The notes below the pieces were generated by a model. It was given only the letters and a program-made list of their open reading frames with translations. It did no database searches and was not told the DNA's origin. From Acidobacteriota bacterium (GTDB lineage: Bacteria; Acidobacteriota; Terriglobia; Bryobacterales; Bryobacteraceae), in NCBI GenBank assembly GCA_016185425.1, contig JACPNQ010000028.1, forward strand, positions 124,001-188,000: a stretch of 64,000 nt of DNA. Direction: 5' to 3'. How positions within the stretch are numbered: position 1 is the first letter of the stretch; the number at the start of each line of letters is the position of its first letter. This document shows, piece by piece, positions 36,269-46,089 of this stretch. Both the position numbers and the translations under genes were made by a program.

Positions 36269-39200
36269 GACGCATGGCGAAGCGGTCGGCAATCGGCCTT
36301 GTATTGGTGACGGCGTTGGCCTATGCGGCTTGGTGGTGGCTGCTGCGTAGCGCGTGGTTGCGGGAGCAGTTGCGCGCGCGGGCATTGCAGGAGATCGAGA
36401 GGGCGACGGGCGGCAAGGCGGAGTTGGGGAAGTTCGATTTCGACCCGGCTCTGCTCGGCGCCACGTTTGAACGATTCACCCTGCATGGCACGGAGCCTGC
36501 CGGCGCGCCTCCATTGGTCCAGGCGGAGCGAGTGGAGATCGGGCTGAAAATCCTGTCGTTCATCAAGCCGAGCGTGGACGTCGGGCGCATCGAAATTGTG
36601 CGTCCGCGCGTGAATGTGATGGTCGATGCGGAAGGCCGGTCGAACCTTCCGTCGCCCGCGGCGAAGCGGCCGGGAGCCGCTCGCGGGCCCGTGGAGGAGA
36701 TCCTTCGCCTGGCGGCGGATACCTTCGCCGTCCGCGATGGCGAGTTCAACTACGACACGAAGAAGTATCCATTTTCGGCGAGTGGAAAGAACCTGCGGGC
36801 GAGCTTCGATTATGACGCGAAGGGCCCCGTGTATCGCGGGAAAGTAGAGTCCGATGCGCTGCAAGTGCATGCGGGGAAACTGCCGCGGCTCCCGGTAAAT
36901 GCGTCGGCATCGGTCGTCGTGGAGAAGGACGCCGTCGACTTCTCCGGCCTTCGTATCGTCTCGGCCGCAAGCACGGTGACTGGCCGCGGGAGAATCGAGC
37001 AATTCCAGGCCGCGCACGGCGATTTCGCCTTGAATGTGGATACGGATCTCACCGAGTCGGCCCGTTTGTTCCACGCGCCGGCGGGCCACGGTGCGGTGCA
37101 TTCGTCCGGCCGGTTTCAATGGTTTGGCGGGACTCGAGTACGATACGACGGCGACGTGCGCGCGCCGGCGTTGGACGTTGAGTTGGCGGGTGTGCGCGTG
37201 CGCCCGGTCGCGGTAACGGCGCGCGTAGTGGCGACGGAGAAGGATCTCGACGTGAGCGGCATTCACGCAAAAACGACGGAAGGCGCGTTCACCGGATCGG
37301 CGTCGCTGCCCGGCTATGTGGGCTATATTGTCGACGGCAAGGTAGACGGACTGGCGTTGCGCACGCTGGTGGAGCGGAGCGGCAACCGGGAATTGGGTTA
37401 CAGCGCCCTGCTGTCAGGTCCGGTGCGCTTGACGGGGAATTGGACGGGCGGCATGACGCTCGATGCGTCGATGGATCTGGCGCGGGCGGAGGGCGGCGTG
37501 CCGCTGGAGGGCCAGGTGACGGTCCACTTTGACAAGGCAGCGAGTACGCTCACTCTGCGCGACTCCTACCTGACCACCCCGGACATGCGTGTGGACGCGG
37601 CGGGGACGCTGAAACAGACGCTGCGAGTGAAGTTCTCCGCGACAAAGCTCGACGGCGTCCGTCCGGCCTTGCAGCTTGCGGGCATCACGTCACCGCTTCC
37701 TGTGAAATTGGAGAACGGCTCCGTGCTGTTTGAAGGGACGATATCCGGGGAACTGCATGCGCCGCTGATCGCGGGACAGTTGCGCGCGCTGAACGCGAAG
37801 TGGGAGGACGTGCGTGTCGACGCGCTCAGCACGACGCTGCTCGCCTCGGCGGACAAGCTGACGCTAACGCGATTCAACGTCACGCAGGATGGCGCGACGG
37901 CGTCGGGGAATGCCACGATCGGACTTCAGAATTGGCGCCCGGGTAACACGAGTCCAATCGACATTCGCGCGGACGGGCGCAATCTCAACGCCGGCAACCT
38001 TCGCCGGCAGGCCGGATTCGCGCAGCCGGTAGAAGGCGCGATCAACGCCACCGTGCAATTGCAGGGCACGGTGGACGATCCGCGCGGCGAGGTGCGGCTC
38101 GATTGGTTCCGGCCGGCCTACGGAGAGGAGCGGCTGGACCGCGTGAAGGCCACGCTGCGCCACAACCAAAACACGCTGGAAATCACCGCGTTCGAAGCAA
38201 CGCGTGGCACCGCGCGGTTCAGCGGCACGGGCACGTTCACGCATCCGCATGCGGATTGGAAGAACGGCAGTGCGGCCGCTTCGTTCCAGCTCGCCGGAGT
38301 GGATCTGCGCGAAATCCCGAAGGTGCAGGCGTTGCGCAAGGGCGTTTCCGGCGCGCTGACGGCAAGCGGCAAGGCGCAGGCGCGCATTGTGAACGGGGAG
38401 CCAGAGTTGGCCGGGTTGGACATGGAGAGCGGATTGACCGGAATACGAATCGATGACCGGCCTTACGGGGATCTGGCGCTCGATGCCGAGACACAGAACG
38501 GCAAAGACCTGCAATTGACCGTGAAGGGAACACTGCGCGGCGCTCCGGTGACGGCTACGTCGCAATGGCGGCTGGAGGCGGGATATCCCGGCACCGCGCG
38601 CGTGGAGTTCGGGGAGTTGCCATTCGCTGTCTTCACCGAGCTGCGGCAGACAAGCCTGGAACAATGGCCCTTCACCGGAGCCTTCAAAGGCAGCGTCGAC
38701 TTCAGCGGCCCCGCGACGAATATCGACCAATGGAAAGTCGCTGTGAATCTCCAGGAGCTGTACGCGCGCCCGTCGCGCGGGCAGACGCTGCCCGGAAAGG
38801 CCACCGCGCAGGATTTTGAGCTGCGGAACGACGGTCCCGTGCGCTTCACTTCGGAAGGCCGCACGGTGACGATCCGCTCCGCCCGATTCGTGGCGAAGGA
38901 CACGAATCTCTCGGCCTCCGGCACGTTCTCCCTTGCCGAGCGGAGACCGTGGGATCTGAAGGTGGATGGGCAGTTGAACCTCGCCGGATTGCGGTCGTAC
39001 AGTCAAGACATTGTGGCCAGTGGTGTGGCGACGCTGCAGGCCAACATCCGCGGCGAGTTGGCCAGCCCGCAGGTGTTCGGCGCCCTGGAGCTGAAAAATG
39101 CGACGCTCAACGTGGACGGGTTGCCGAACGGGCTGGACAAGGTGAACGGCCGCCTGCTCTTCGACCGGCGCCGGGCGACGATTGAGGACCGCCTGCGCGC

Positions 39201-40242
39201 TGAATCGGGCGGCGGCGCGCTCGCGCTGGGCGGGTTCATCGACTTTTCCAGCGAAGACACCTTCTACCGTTTGCAGGCCGACGCCTCCGCCGTGCGCATC
39301 CGCTATCCCGAAGGTGTCAGCACCGTCGCGGACGCGAACATCACCCTCAGCGGTACCACCGAGCGGAGCCTGCTCGCGGGCACAGTGACCGTTCTGCGGT
39401 CCGGGTTCCAGCCGCGTACGGATATCGGCAGCCTGCTCGCGGAGTCGAGCCGTGCCGAAGCCACGCCGAGGGAGGCGAACCGCTTCCTGGCCAATATGCA
39501 GGTCGACGTGAAAGTGCGAACCGCGCCGGAGACGCAATTCACCACATCGCTGACGAATGACCTGCAGGCCGAGGCCAACCTCCAACTGCGCGGCACCGGC
39601 GCGCGGCCCGTGGCTCTGGGGCGCATCACTATCAGCCAGGGCGACATCAACTTCTTCGGCAACAAGTACAGCATCAAACGCGGTGAGGTGAGTTTCTACA
39701 ACCCCACCAAGGTGGAGCCGACGCTCGACCTCGACCTCGAAACGCGCGTCCGCGGCGTCGACGTCACCGTCAATTTCACCGGCCCCATCGACAAGCTGAA
39801 CGTCAGTTACCGGTCCGACCCGCCCCTGCAGCCGAGCGAGATCATCGCGCTGCTCACCGTCGGCCGCTCGCCCACATCCTCCACGGTCGGCAGCAGCCAG
39901 AGCGGCGCGCGCGGCTCATTCCTCGAAAGCGGCGCGAATTCGTTGCTCGGCAGCGCCATCTCCGCGCCGATTTCCAGTCAATTGCAGCGATTCTTCGGCG
40001 TCAGCCGTATCAAGATCGATCCGACCATCTCCGGCCTGGAAGGCACGCCGCAAGCGCGCGTCACCGTGGAGCAGCAGGTGTCGAAGGACGTCACCATCAC
40101 CTTCGTCACGAACCTCAACCGCTCCCAGCAACAGGTGGTCCGCTTCGAATGGAATCTCAGCAAAGAGTGGTCGCTGATTATGCTACGCGATGAAAACGGC
40201 GCGTTTGGGGTGGATTTCCAGGTGCGAAAGCAGGTGAAATAG
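36265..40242 (+). CDS. tamB: TamB/DUF490 inter-membrane protein
   Basis: The protein has 1325 residues. One N-terminal membrane helix (SAIGLVLVTALAYAAWWWLL) anchors it in the inner membrane. A long beta-rich AsmA/TamB-type region follows, ending in the conserved DUF490 domain (GRITISQGDINFFGNKYSIK, EVSFYNPTKVEPTLDLDLET and PLQPSEIIALLTVGRSPTSS). Such proteins span the periplasm as hydrophobic grooves and take part in phospholipid transport and outer-membrane protein assembly. It overlaps the SurA-like gene by 4 bases (ATGA). The operon order Omp85 - chaperone - TamB supports a shared role. Confidence 0.94.
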   Translation: MRRMAKRSAIGLVLVTALAYAAWWWLLRSAWLREQLRARALQEIERATGGKAELGKFDFDPALLGATFERFTLHGTEPAGAPPLVQAERVEIGLKILSFIKPSVDVGRIEIVRPRVNVMVDAEGRSNLPSPAAKRPGAARGPVEEILRLAADTFAVRDGEFNYDTKKYPFSASGKNLRASFDYDAKGPVYRGKVESDALQVHAGKLPRLPVNASASVVVEKDAVDFSGLRIVSAASTVTGRGRIEQFQAAHGDFALNVDTDLTESARLFHAPAGHGAVHSSGRFQWFGGTRVRYDGDVRAPALDVELAGVRVRPVAVTARVVATEKDLDVSGIHAKTTEGAFTGSASLPGYVGYIVDGKVDGLALRTLVERSGNRELGYSALLSGPVRLTGNWTGGMTLDASMDLARAEGGVPLEGQVTVHFDKAASTLTLRDSYLTTPDMRVDAAGTLKQTLRVKFSATKLDGVRPALQLAGITSPLPVKLENGSVLFEGTISGELHAPLIAGQLRALNAKWEDVRVDALSTTLLASADKLTLTRFNVTQDGATASGNATIGLQNWRPGNTSPIDIRADGRNLNAGNLRRQAGFAQPVEGAINATVQLQGTVDDPRGEVRLDWFRPAYGEERLDRVKATLRHNQNTLEITAFEATRGTARFSGTGTFTHPHADWKNGSAAASFQLAGVDLREIPKVQALRKGVSGALTASGKAQARIVNGEPELAGLDMESGLTGIRIDDRPYGDLALDAETQNGKDLQLTVKGTLRGAPVTATSQWRLEAGYPGTARVEFGELPFAVFTELRQTSLEQWPFTGAFKGSVDFSGPATNIDQWKVAVNLQELYARPSRGQTLPGKATAQDFELRNDGPVRFTSEGRTVTIRSARFVAKDTNLSASGTFSLAERRPWDLKVDGQLNLAGLRSYSQDIVASGVATLQANIRGELASPQVFGALELKNATLNVDGLPNGLDKVNGRLLFDRRRATIEDRLRAESGGGALALGGFIDFSSEDTFYRLQADASAVRIRYPEGVSTVADANITLSGTTERSLLAGTVTVLRSGFQPRTDIGSLLAESSRAEATPREANRFLANMQVDVKVRTAPETQFTTSLTNDLQAEANLQLRGTGARPVALGRITISQGDINFFGNKYSIKRGEVSFYNPTKVEPTLDLDLETRVRGVDVTVNFTGPIDKLNVSYRSDPPLQPSEIIALLTVGRSPTSSTVGSSQSGARGSFLESGANSLLGSAISAPISSQLQRFFGVSRIKIDPTISGLEGTPQARVTVEQQVSKDVTITFVTNLNRSQQQVVRFEWNLSKEWSLIMLRDENGAFGVDFQVRKQVK

Positions 40243-40245
40243 AGC

Positions 40246-41602
<1,357 letters not shown>

Positions 41603-41625
41603 AAATCCGGCTCAGTTGACGAATG

Positions 41626-41652
41626 GGCCGCCTGGCAACGGGCGGCCTATTT
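41626..41652. terminator. bidirectional hairpin between gap and the iron-sulfur operon
   Basis: A 7-bp stem GGCCGCC/GGCGGCC (41626-41632 with 41641-41647) with an 8-base loop fills the short gap between convergent stop codons. It is followed by TATTTC on the plus strand. It may end both transcripts. Confidence 0.5.
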
Positions 41653-42324
41653 CATTGCATGGCGCGCATCGTCCAGCACGCGCTGCGCACGGCTGGGGTT
41701 GAACACACCGCAGGAACAGAAGCGCGCCAGATACGTCACGGCCTCCTCCGGCGTGCGCCGCCCCTCTTTCACCCAGTCGATCATCTTCTTCGCCAGCGAA
41801 TGGCTGATCATCCCGTGGCCGCACATCGTGGAGATCATCATCGTCTGCGTGTTCGGCAGCTTTTCCGTCTTGCCTTCAAAGCCCAGCGAGTAGCCCACGG
41901 AGTGGCGCGGAATGCCCACCTCGTGGCAGCACGCTTCGGCATTCTCCACGGATGTCGAAATATTGATGCTCATGCCAAGGTCGGCTTCCTTCACCTTCTT
42001 GATGAAATCGATGGCGGCCGCGCGGTTGTCGAATACCGCGGCCACCGTTGTCGGCGCATCGAGGCCGTTCACCACATCCTGAAAATCCGGAGTCATGTCG
42101 CGATTCCAGTGGTTGAGCGGGCTCATCTGGTTCGAGGGGCGCAGGCAGCCGCCATGGCGCGCGTCGCCGAGATTCACCGGCTTGAACGGAATCGCCATTT
42201 GCAGAAACTGGCGCAGCTTCGGCAGCGCGTCCTTGTCGTTCTTGCCGCGCGAGCAGATCGCGAACACCACGTAATCGTCTTTGAAGGACGCGGCGGGACC
42301 GAAACGGTGGAGTGTATTGGTCAC
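41647..42324 (-). CDS. Cys-rich partner protein of the ferredoxin-like gene, function unknown
   Basis: This 225-residue soluble protein starts with GTG, overlapping the ferredoxin stop as GTGA, so translation is coupled. Six cysteine-containing sites stand out: CSRGKND (Cys24), HGGCLRP (Cys60), EACCHEVG, STMCGHGM and ARFCSCGVFNPSRA. A mixed alpha-beta pattern is visible, including FDNRAAAIDFIKKVKEADLG. The cysteines could bind an iron-sulfur cluster or metal. I do not recognise the family. The conserved neighbour suggests both proteins form one redox unit. No signal peptide or membrane helix is seen. Confidence 0.75.
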   Translation of the reverse strand: MTNTLHRFGPAASFKDDYVVFAICSRGKNDKDALPKLRQFLQMAIPFKPVNLGDARHGGCLRPSNQMSPLNHWNRDMTPDFQDVVNGLDAPTTVAAVFDNRAAAIDFIKKVKEADLGMSINISTSVENAEACCHEVGIPRHSVGYSLGFEGKTEKLPNTQTMMISTMCGHGMISHSLAKKMIDWVKEGRRTPEEAVTYLARFCSCGVFNPSRAQRVLDDARHAMK

Positions 42325-43172
42325 TTGGCGGCTCCTGCGGGTTCTTTTTGCGCCGATGAAACGGCGTCGGGATTCGTGATTCGGCCCAGGCCGATATTCG
42401 TCTTGGCGCGGTGGAGCTGATAGCCGAGCCGTTCCAGAATCGGCGCGACGATGTGCTCCTCACCGTTCGGATCGCAGCGCACGCCAACGCCGAGCACCAC
42501 CACCGTGTCGATCTCGCTCTCCACTTCCTTCACCATCCGGATGATCTCTTCCGTCTTATCGATAGTCGTCTTGATTTCCAGAATCGCCGACATTACCTTT
42601 TCATTCAGAATGTCCTCGCGGATGCGGCCCGTCTTCTGGTCCGTCATCAGCGTGGTGACCGGATTCTTCTTCTCGAACTCCACGCCGGCGGCGGCGAGTT
42701 TCATCGACATCCGTTCAATCTCGTGGAACCGCGCGCCCACGCCGGGCCGCCCGAATTCGATCGTGAAGCCCACCTCGCCTTCCTTCACGCGGCCACTGAT
42801 GTCGTTCGTCTTCACCTCTTCGGTGCCGCGGCCCTCGATGCCCGTCGATTCGTGCGGAACGCGCGGATCGGAGAAAGCGCGGCGTACCACGCGCGGCCAC
42901 ACGAGTTCGTCCGGCTCGAATGCGTTGGTGGGGCAGACGTCGGGCTCCGGGTCGAACCGCAGCCGCATCATCTGGAACGCCTTGCGCATCGTCCGGACGA
43001 TGGTGGGATTCAGATGTTCCTTGCTCAGCCCGTTGTAGCAGGCGTAGCACTCCACGCACTCTTCGCGGTCAATCGTGGCGCGCTTGATCGCCGGGTCGAT
43101 GTAGATCGCGCCCATCGGGCACACATAAGTGCAGTTGCCACACGCGACGCACTTGTCAGGATTGATTTTCAT
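42321..43172 (-). CDS. atypical 4Fe-4S ferredoxin-domain protein with a large C-terminal domain
   Basis: The 284-residue protein starts at the ATG at 43172, overlapping the MFS stop by 4 bases. The first cluster motif is regular: Cys8, Cys11, Cys14 and Cys18 in CVACGNCTYVCP. The second has Cys39, Cys42 and Cys45, but its fourth cysteine seems to be Cys80 in DVCPTNAF, 35 residues further on instead of the usual 4. Residues 115-284 form an unrecognised alpha-beta domain (TNDISGRVKEGEVGFTIEFG and TVVVLGVGVRCDPNG). It is probably the redox core of this operon, perhaps a reductase or electron-transfer subunit for the substrate moved by the MFS carrier. Confidence 0.8.
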   Translation of the reverse strand: MKINPDKCVACGNCTYVCPMGAIYIDPAIKRATIDREECVECYACYNGLSKEHLNPTIVRTMRKAFQMMRLRFDPEPDVCPTNAFEPDELVWPRVVRRAFSDPRVPHESTGIEGRGTEEVKTNDISGRVKEGEVGFTIEFGRPGVGARFHEIERMSMKLAAAGVEFEKKNPVTTLMTDQKTGRIREDILNEKVMSAILEIKTTIDKTEEIIRMVKEVESEIDTVVVLGVGVRCDPNGEEHIVAPILERLGYQLHRAKTNIGLGRITNPDAVSSAQKEPAGAAK

Positions 43173-44452
43173 GCGATGTTGCTCCCAGGTTCGGACCGGA
43201 ACAGGTGACGAGAAGCGTCGATACCAAGATATAAAATTGCACCCACGGTGCAAAAGCCCGCCGCAATGTAGAACGGCACGTTCCAGCCATACGATTTCAC
43301 GATGTAGCCCAGCGCCACCGTGGAAATGGCGCCGCCAACATTGCCGAAAGTGTTCATGACGGCCGATACGGAGCCCGCGAAATCCCCGCCAATATCCAGC
43401 GGAATGGCCCAGGATACGCCTACGGTGACTTCCAGCCCGAAGAAAGCAAGGCAGGTGAACGCAACGCACAGCTCGGGGTTGGCGGTCATCGTTGCGGGCA
43501 CGATGCATAAGGCGGCTAACGCAAATCCCGCCGCGCCGACGACGCTGCGCGCAAATTTCAAACTGCCCGAACGCCCGGCCCACCAATCGGTGAGCCACCC
43601 GCCCAGCAGGTCGCCGAAGACGCCGGCGAGCAGCGGTAGCGATGCGTAAAGGCCCATCTTCTTCAGGTCGTAACCGCGGAACTCCTTCAGATACGTCGGC
43701 AGCCAATCGAGATAGATCGACAGACACCAGCCATAGCAGAGGTACATCAGGCTGAGCGTCCACATCGATGAATGGCCAAGAATCGTACCCCACGGGATGT
43801 TGCCCGACCGTCCCGGCCGCTTGCCGCCGAGCGACCCCTGAATCAATTCCCGCTCGGCGGCGTTAACCTGCGGGTGTTCTTCCGGTGTGTCGCGATACCA
43901 GAAAAACCATAGCAATGCCCACGCTATGCCCATCGACCCGAACACGAGGAACGGCATTCGCCAGCCGTGTTCAAGAACCATCCAGGCCACGATCGGCGGC
44001 GTAAACGCGGCTCCCAGCCGCGACCCCGCATGAGTCACTCCCTGCGCCCAGCCGCGCTCCGACGGCAGCATCCACCGCGACAGGCTGCGCGTCGCAATAG
44101 GAAACGCGCCGGCCTCTCCAACACCGAACAGGAAACGGCAGATGCCCATCGACACAGCACCCGCCATTGCGGCCGTCAGCGAGGTGAATGCACTCCACCA
44201 GATGACGATAATCGTCAACGCGCGCCGCGGTCCAATCCGGTCGCCCAACCATCCGCCGGGAATCTGAAAGAACGAATATCCCCACCGGAACGCGCCCAGT
44301 ATCAGCCCCATCGTCTCCAGGCTGAACCCGAACTCCTCACGGATCTTCGGCGCGGCCGAGGAGATCACGACACGGTCCATGTACGTGATCATGTAGGCCG
44401 CAACCGTGAGCCACAGGACCAGGTGCCTGACGCGGGTCGGACGCTGTTGCAT
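43169..44452 (-). CDS. MFS transporter, anion:cation symporter (ACS) type
   Basis: This 427-residue protein has 12 predicted helices. The family signatures are YMITYMDRVVISSAAPKI in helix 1, GAFRWGYSFFQIPGGWLGDRIG with the loop 2-3 motif, and GVGEAGAFPIATRSLSRW, typical of the ACS family. That family carries organic anions such as hexuronates, glucarate, phthalate or tartrate. It is preceded by the asparaginase-like gene (15-base gap) and overlaps the ferredoxin gene. The transported compound is therefore probably an acidic metabolite linked to these enzymes. Confidence 0.92.
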   Translation of the reverse strand: MQQRPTRVRHLVLWLTVAAYMITYMDRVVISSAAPKIREEFGFSLETMGLILGAFRWGYSFFQIPGGWLGDRIGPRRALTIIVIWWSAFTSLTAAMAGAVSMGICRFLFGVGEAGAFPIATRSLSRWMLPSERGWAQGVTHAGSRLGAAFTPPIVAWMVLEHGWRMPFLVFGSMGIAWALLWFFWYRDTPEEHPQVNAAERELIQGSLGGKRPGRSGNIPWGTILGHSSMWTLSLMYLCYGWCLSIYLDWLPTYLKEFRGYDLKKMGLYASLPLLAGVFGDLLGGWLTDWWAGRSGSLKFARSVVGAAGFALAALCIVPATMTANPELCVAFTCLAFFGLEVTVGVSWAIPLDIGGDFAGSVSAVMNTFGNVGGAISTVALGYIVKSYGWNVPFYIAAGFCTVGAILYLGIDASRHLFRSEPGSNIA

Positions 44453-44467
44453 CCAGAGAGTCTATTA

Positions 44468-45574
44468 CTAACGGGTACGTTCGTGCAGATACGCGCAATC
44501 GATCAGCCGGCTGTTGCCTGTGCCGTCGTTTACCGCGAATTTCCGCGACACGAATCCCGTGTTGCGGAACTGGCCGTTCCACAGCGAACCGCCAGCGAAG
44601 GCGCCGTCCTTACGTAGCGCGTAGAAGTTGATGTCGAACTTCGCCAAACGCTTCAGGTCGTTGTCGTAGTTCCTCGCCACACGTTTCAACGCATCCATCA
44701 CCGCCGCTTGCGGCGTCATACCGTGCCGCATGTTCTCGACGATCGTGTGCGCTCCCGCAACGCGGATGTTCTCCTCGCCGCGGCCCGTTGAACCGGCGCC
44801 GCCCACTTCCTGATCGACGTACAAGCCCGCGCCGATGACCGGCGAATCGCCAACGCGCCCGGGGATCTTCCATGCCAGGCCGCTCGTCGTCGTGCAGCCG
44901 CTCATCTCGCCCTTCTCGTTCAGCGCCAGGCAATTAATGGTGCCCGTGGGCGGATGCAGCGCCATCTCATGCGCCCATGCCAGGGTCTTTTCATCGGCCT
45001 CCGGAAACAGCTTCAGTAGCGCGCCCGGCGATTTGCCGGGAGGCGCATCGACGCCGTCGGACCAGTTACTGTGCCCGTTCGGATCCACCAGCTTCCGCTT
45101 CCAAACCAGATAAGCCAGCCGCGATTTCTCCGTCAGCAGATTCTCTTCCGGATAGCCCATCGCCTTGGCGAATCGCAGGGCGCCTTCACCAACAAGCATC
45201 ACGTGGTCCGTCTCCTCCATCACCAGTTTGGCGATCTTCGACGGCGTCTTGATCCCGCGTATCGACGCGACGCTGCCCGCCCGCCGCGTCGGCCCGTGCA
45301 TCACCGCTGCGTCGAGCTCCACAACGCCCTCCTCATTCGGCAACCCGCCGTAGCCCACCGAATTATCGTTCGGATCGAGCTCCACCACGTTCACGCCGGC
45401 GATCACGGCGTCGAGCGTATCCTTGCCCGCCCGCAGCCAGCTCATCGCGATGTTGCAGCACTCAAGTCCGTTCGAGCTCGAGATCACGATGTTCTTCGGC
45501 GTGCCCGACGTCTGCGCCTGGGCTGCCGCTGGCAGCGCCGCGGCCCCTTTCATCCAACTCCGCCGGCTCCACAT
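44468..45574 (-). CDS. Tat-exported isoaspartyl peptidase / glycosylasparaginase-type Ntn hydrolase
   Basis: The protein of about 368 residues starts at the ATG with AGGAGG 7 bases upstream. The leader SRRSWMKGAAALPAAAQAQ is Tat-like. The fold motifs are YGGLPNEEGVVELDAAVMHG, then GSVASIRGIKTPSKIAKLV. The autocleavage region reads HPPTGTINCLALNEKG, where Thr of GTI should become the N-terminal nucleophile. GVGDSPVIGAGLYVD-like residues (GRVGDSPVIGAGLYVDQEVG) complete the site. It should split asparagine-linked sugars or isoaspartyl dipeptides outside the cytosol. It is the first gene of the four-gene operon and diverges from a small secreted protein gene. Confidence 0.92.
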   Translation of the reverse strand: MWSRRSWMKGAAALPAAAQAQTSGTPKNIVISSSNGLECCNIAMSWLRAGKDTLDAVIAGVNVVELDPNDNSVGYGGLPNEEGVVELDAAVMHGPTRRAGSVASIRGIKTPSKIAKLVMEETDHVMLVGEGALRFAKAMGYPEENLLTEKSRLAYLVWKRKLVDPNGHSNWSDGVDAPPGKSPGALLKLFPEADEKTLAWAHEMALHPPTGTINCLALNEKGEMSGCTTTSGLAWKIPGRVGDSPVIGAGLYVDQEVGGAGSTGRGEENIRVAGAHTIVENMRHGMTPQAAVMDALKRVARNYDNDLKRLAKFDINFYALRKDGAFAGGSLWNGQFRNTGFVSRKFAVNDGTGNSRLIDCAYLHERTR

Positions 45575-45607
45575 GGTAGATCCTCCTGAAGCGATAGACT
45601 GAACAGC

Positions 45608-46012
45608 ATGACGAGGGGAGCTCCACTCATCGCCGCGTTTCTGCTGATTGCCACATTGTTGTATCCGCAGGGGAAGAAAAGCAAGAAAGTAAAAGGGCTG
45701 GAGGCGACGATCGAGAAAATCGAGGTCCGGCGCGATGGCGATGTGGTGCTGCTCGACGGTACCGTGAAGAACACCGGCATGAAGCCGATTCACGGAATGA
45801 CCCTTCACTTTGAATTCTTCGCCCCGAACAAAGAGTCGTTGACGATACAAAACGGGCCTATCGAATCGGCCTTTCTGGAGCCGGGCGCCGAAGCCGAATT
45901 CCGTTTACAAGTGAAATATCCAACGCGTGCCGTGGAGCTGAAAATTGAGGCGCGCGACAAAGACCAGCGTGATTTGGAGCTGGAAAAGAACGGCCCTTAC
46001 CGAATCGAGTAA
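45608..46012 (+). CDS. small secreted beta-sandwich protein (FxLYD/DUF3426-like)
   Basis: This 134-residue protein has a leader (PLIAAFLLIATLLYPQG) and a Lys-rich linker. A beta domain follows with VVLLDGTVKNTGMKPIHGMT, then SLTIQNGPIESAFLEPGAEA, the pattern of FxLYD or DUF3426 domains that often bind or stabilise envelope proteins. Only 33 bases separate its start from that of the divergent asparaginase-like gene. Its function is unknown. Confidence 0.7.
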   Translation: MTRGAPLIAAFLLIATLLYPQGKKSKKVKGLEATIEKIEVRRDGDVVLLDGTVKNTGMKPIHGMTLHFEFFAPNKESLTIQNGPIESAFLEPGAEAEFRLQVKYPTRAVELKIEARDKDQRDLELEKNGPYRIE

Positions 46013-46089
46013 TCGGCATGGAGCCACTTTTCCCTTGGTGGGGAGAACCACTTGTTCCGCCCGGCTTGCGAATTTGACAGAGTTAGTAG

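Noticed and set aside
36190..37266. minus-strand open frame of 358 residues over tamB
   Set aside because: It is an opposite-strand shadow rich in Arg and His with no RBS or motif. The plus-strand frame is intact and has family motifs.
37864..39585. long minus-strand open frame inside tamB
   Set aside because: It is antisense to a clear gene in GC-rich DNA, with low-complexity Arg/Ala composition and no recognisable domain.
43173..43793. N-terminal extension of the ferredoxin-like gene into the MFS gene
   Set aside because: The added 207 residues are the frame-shadow of the MFS gene and have no motif. The ATG at 43172 overlaps the MFS stop in the normal 4-base manner.
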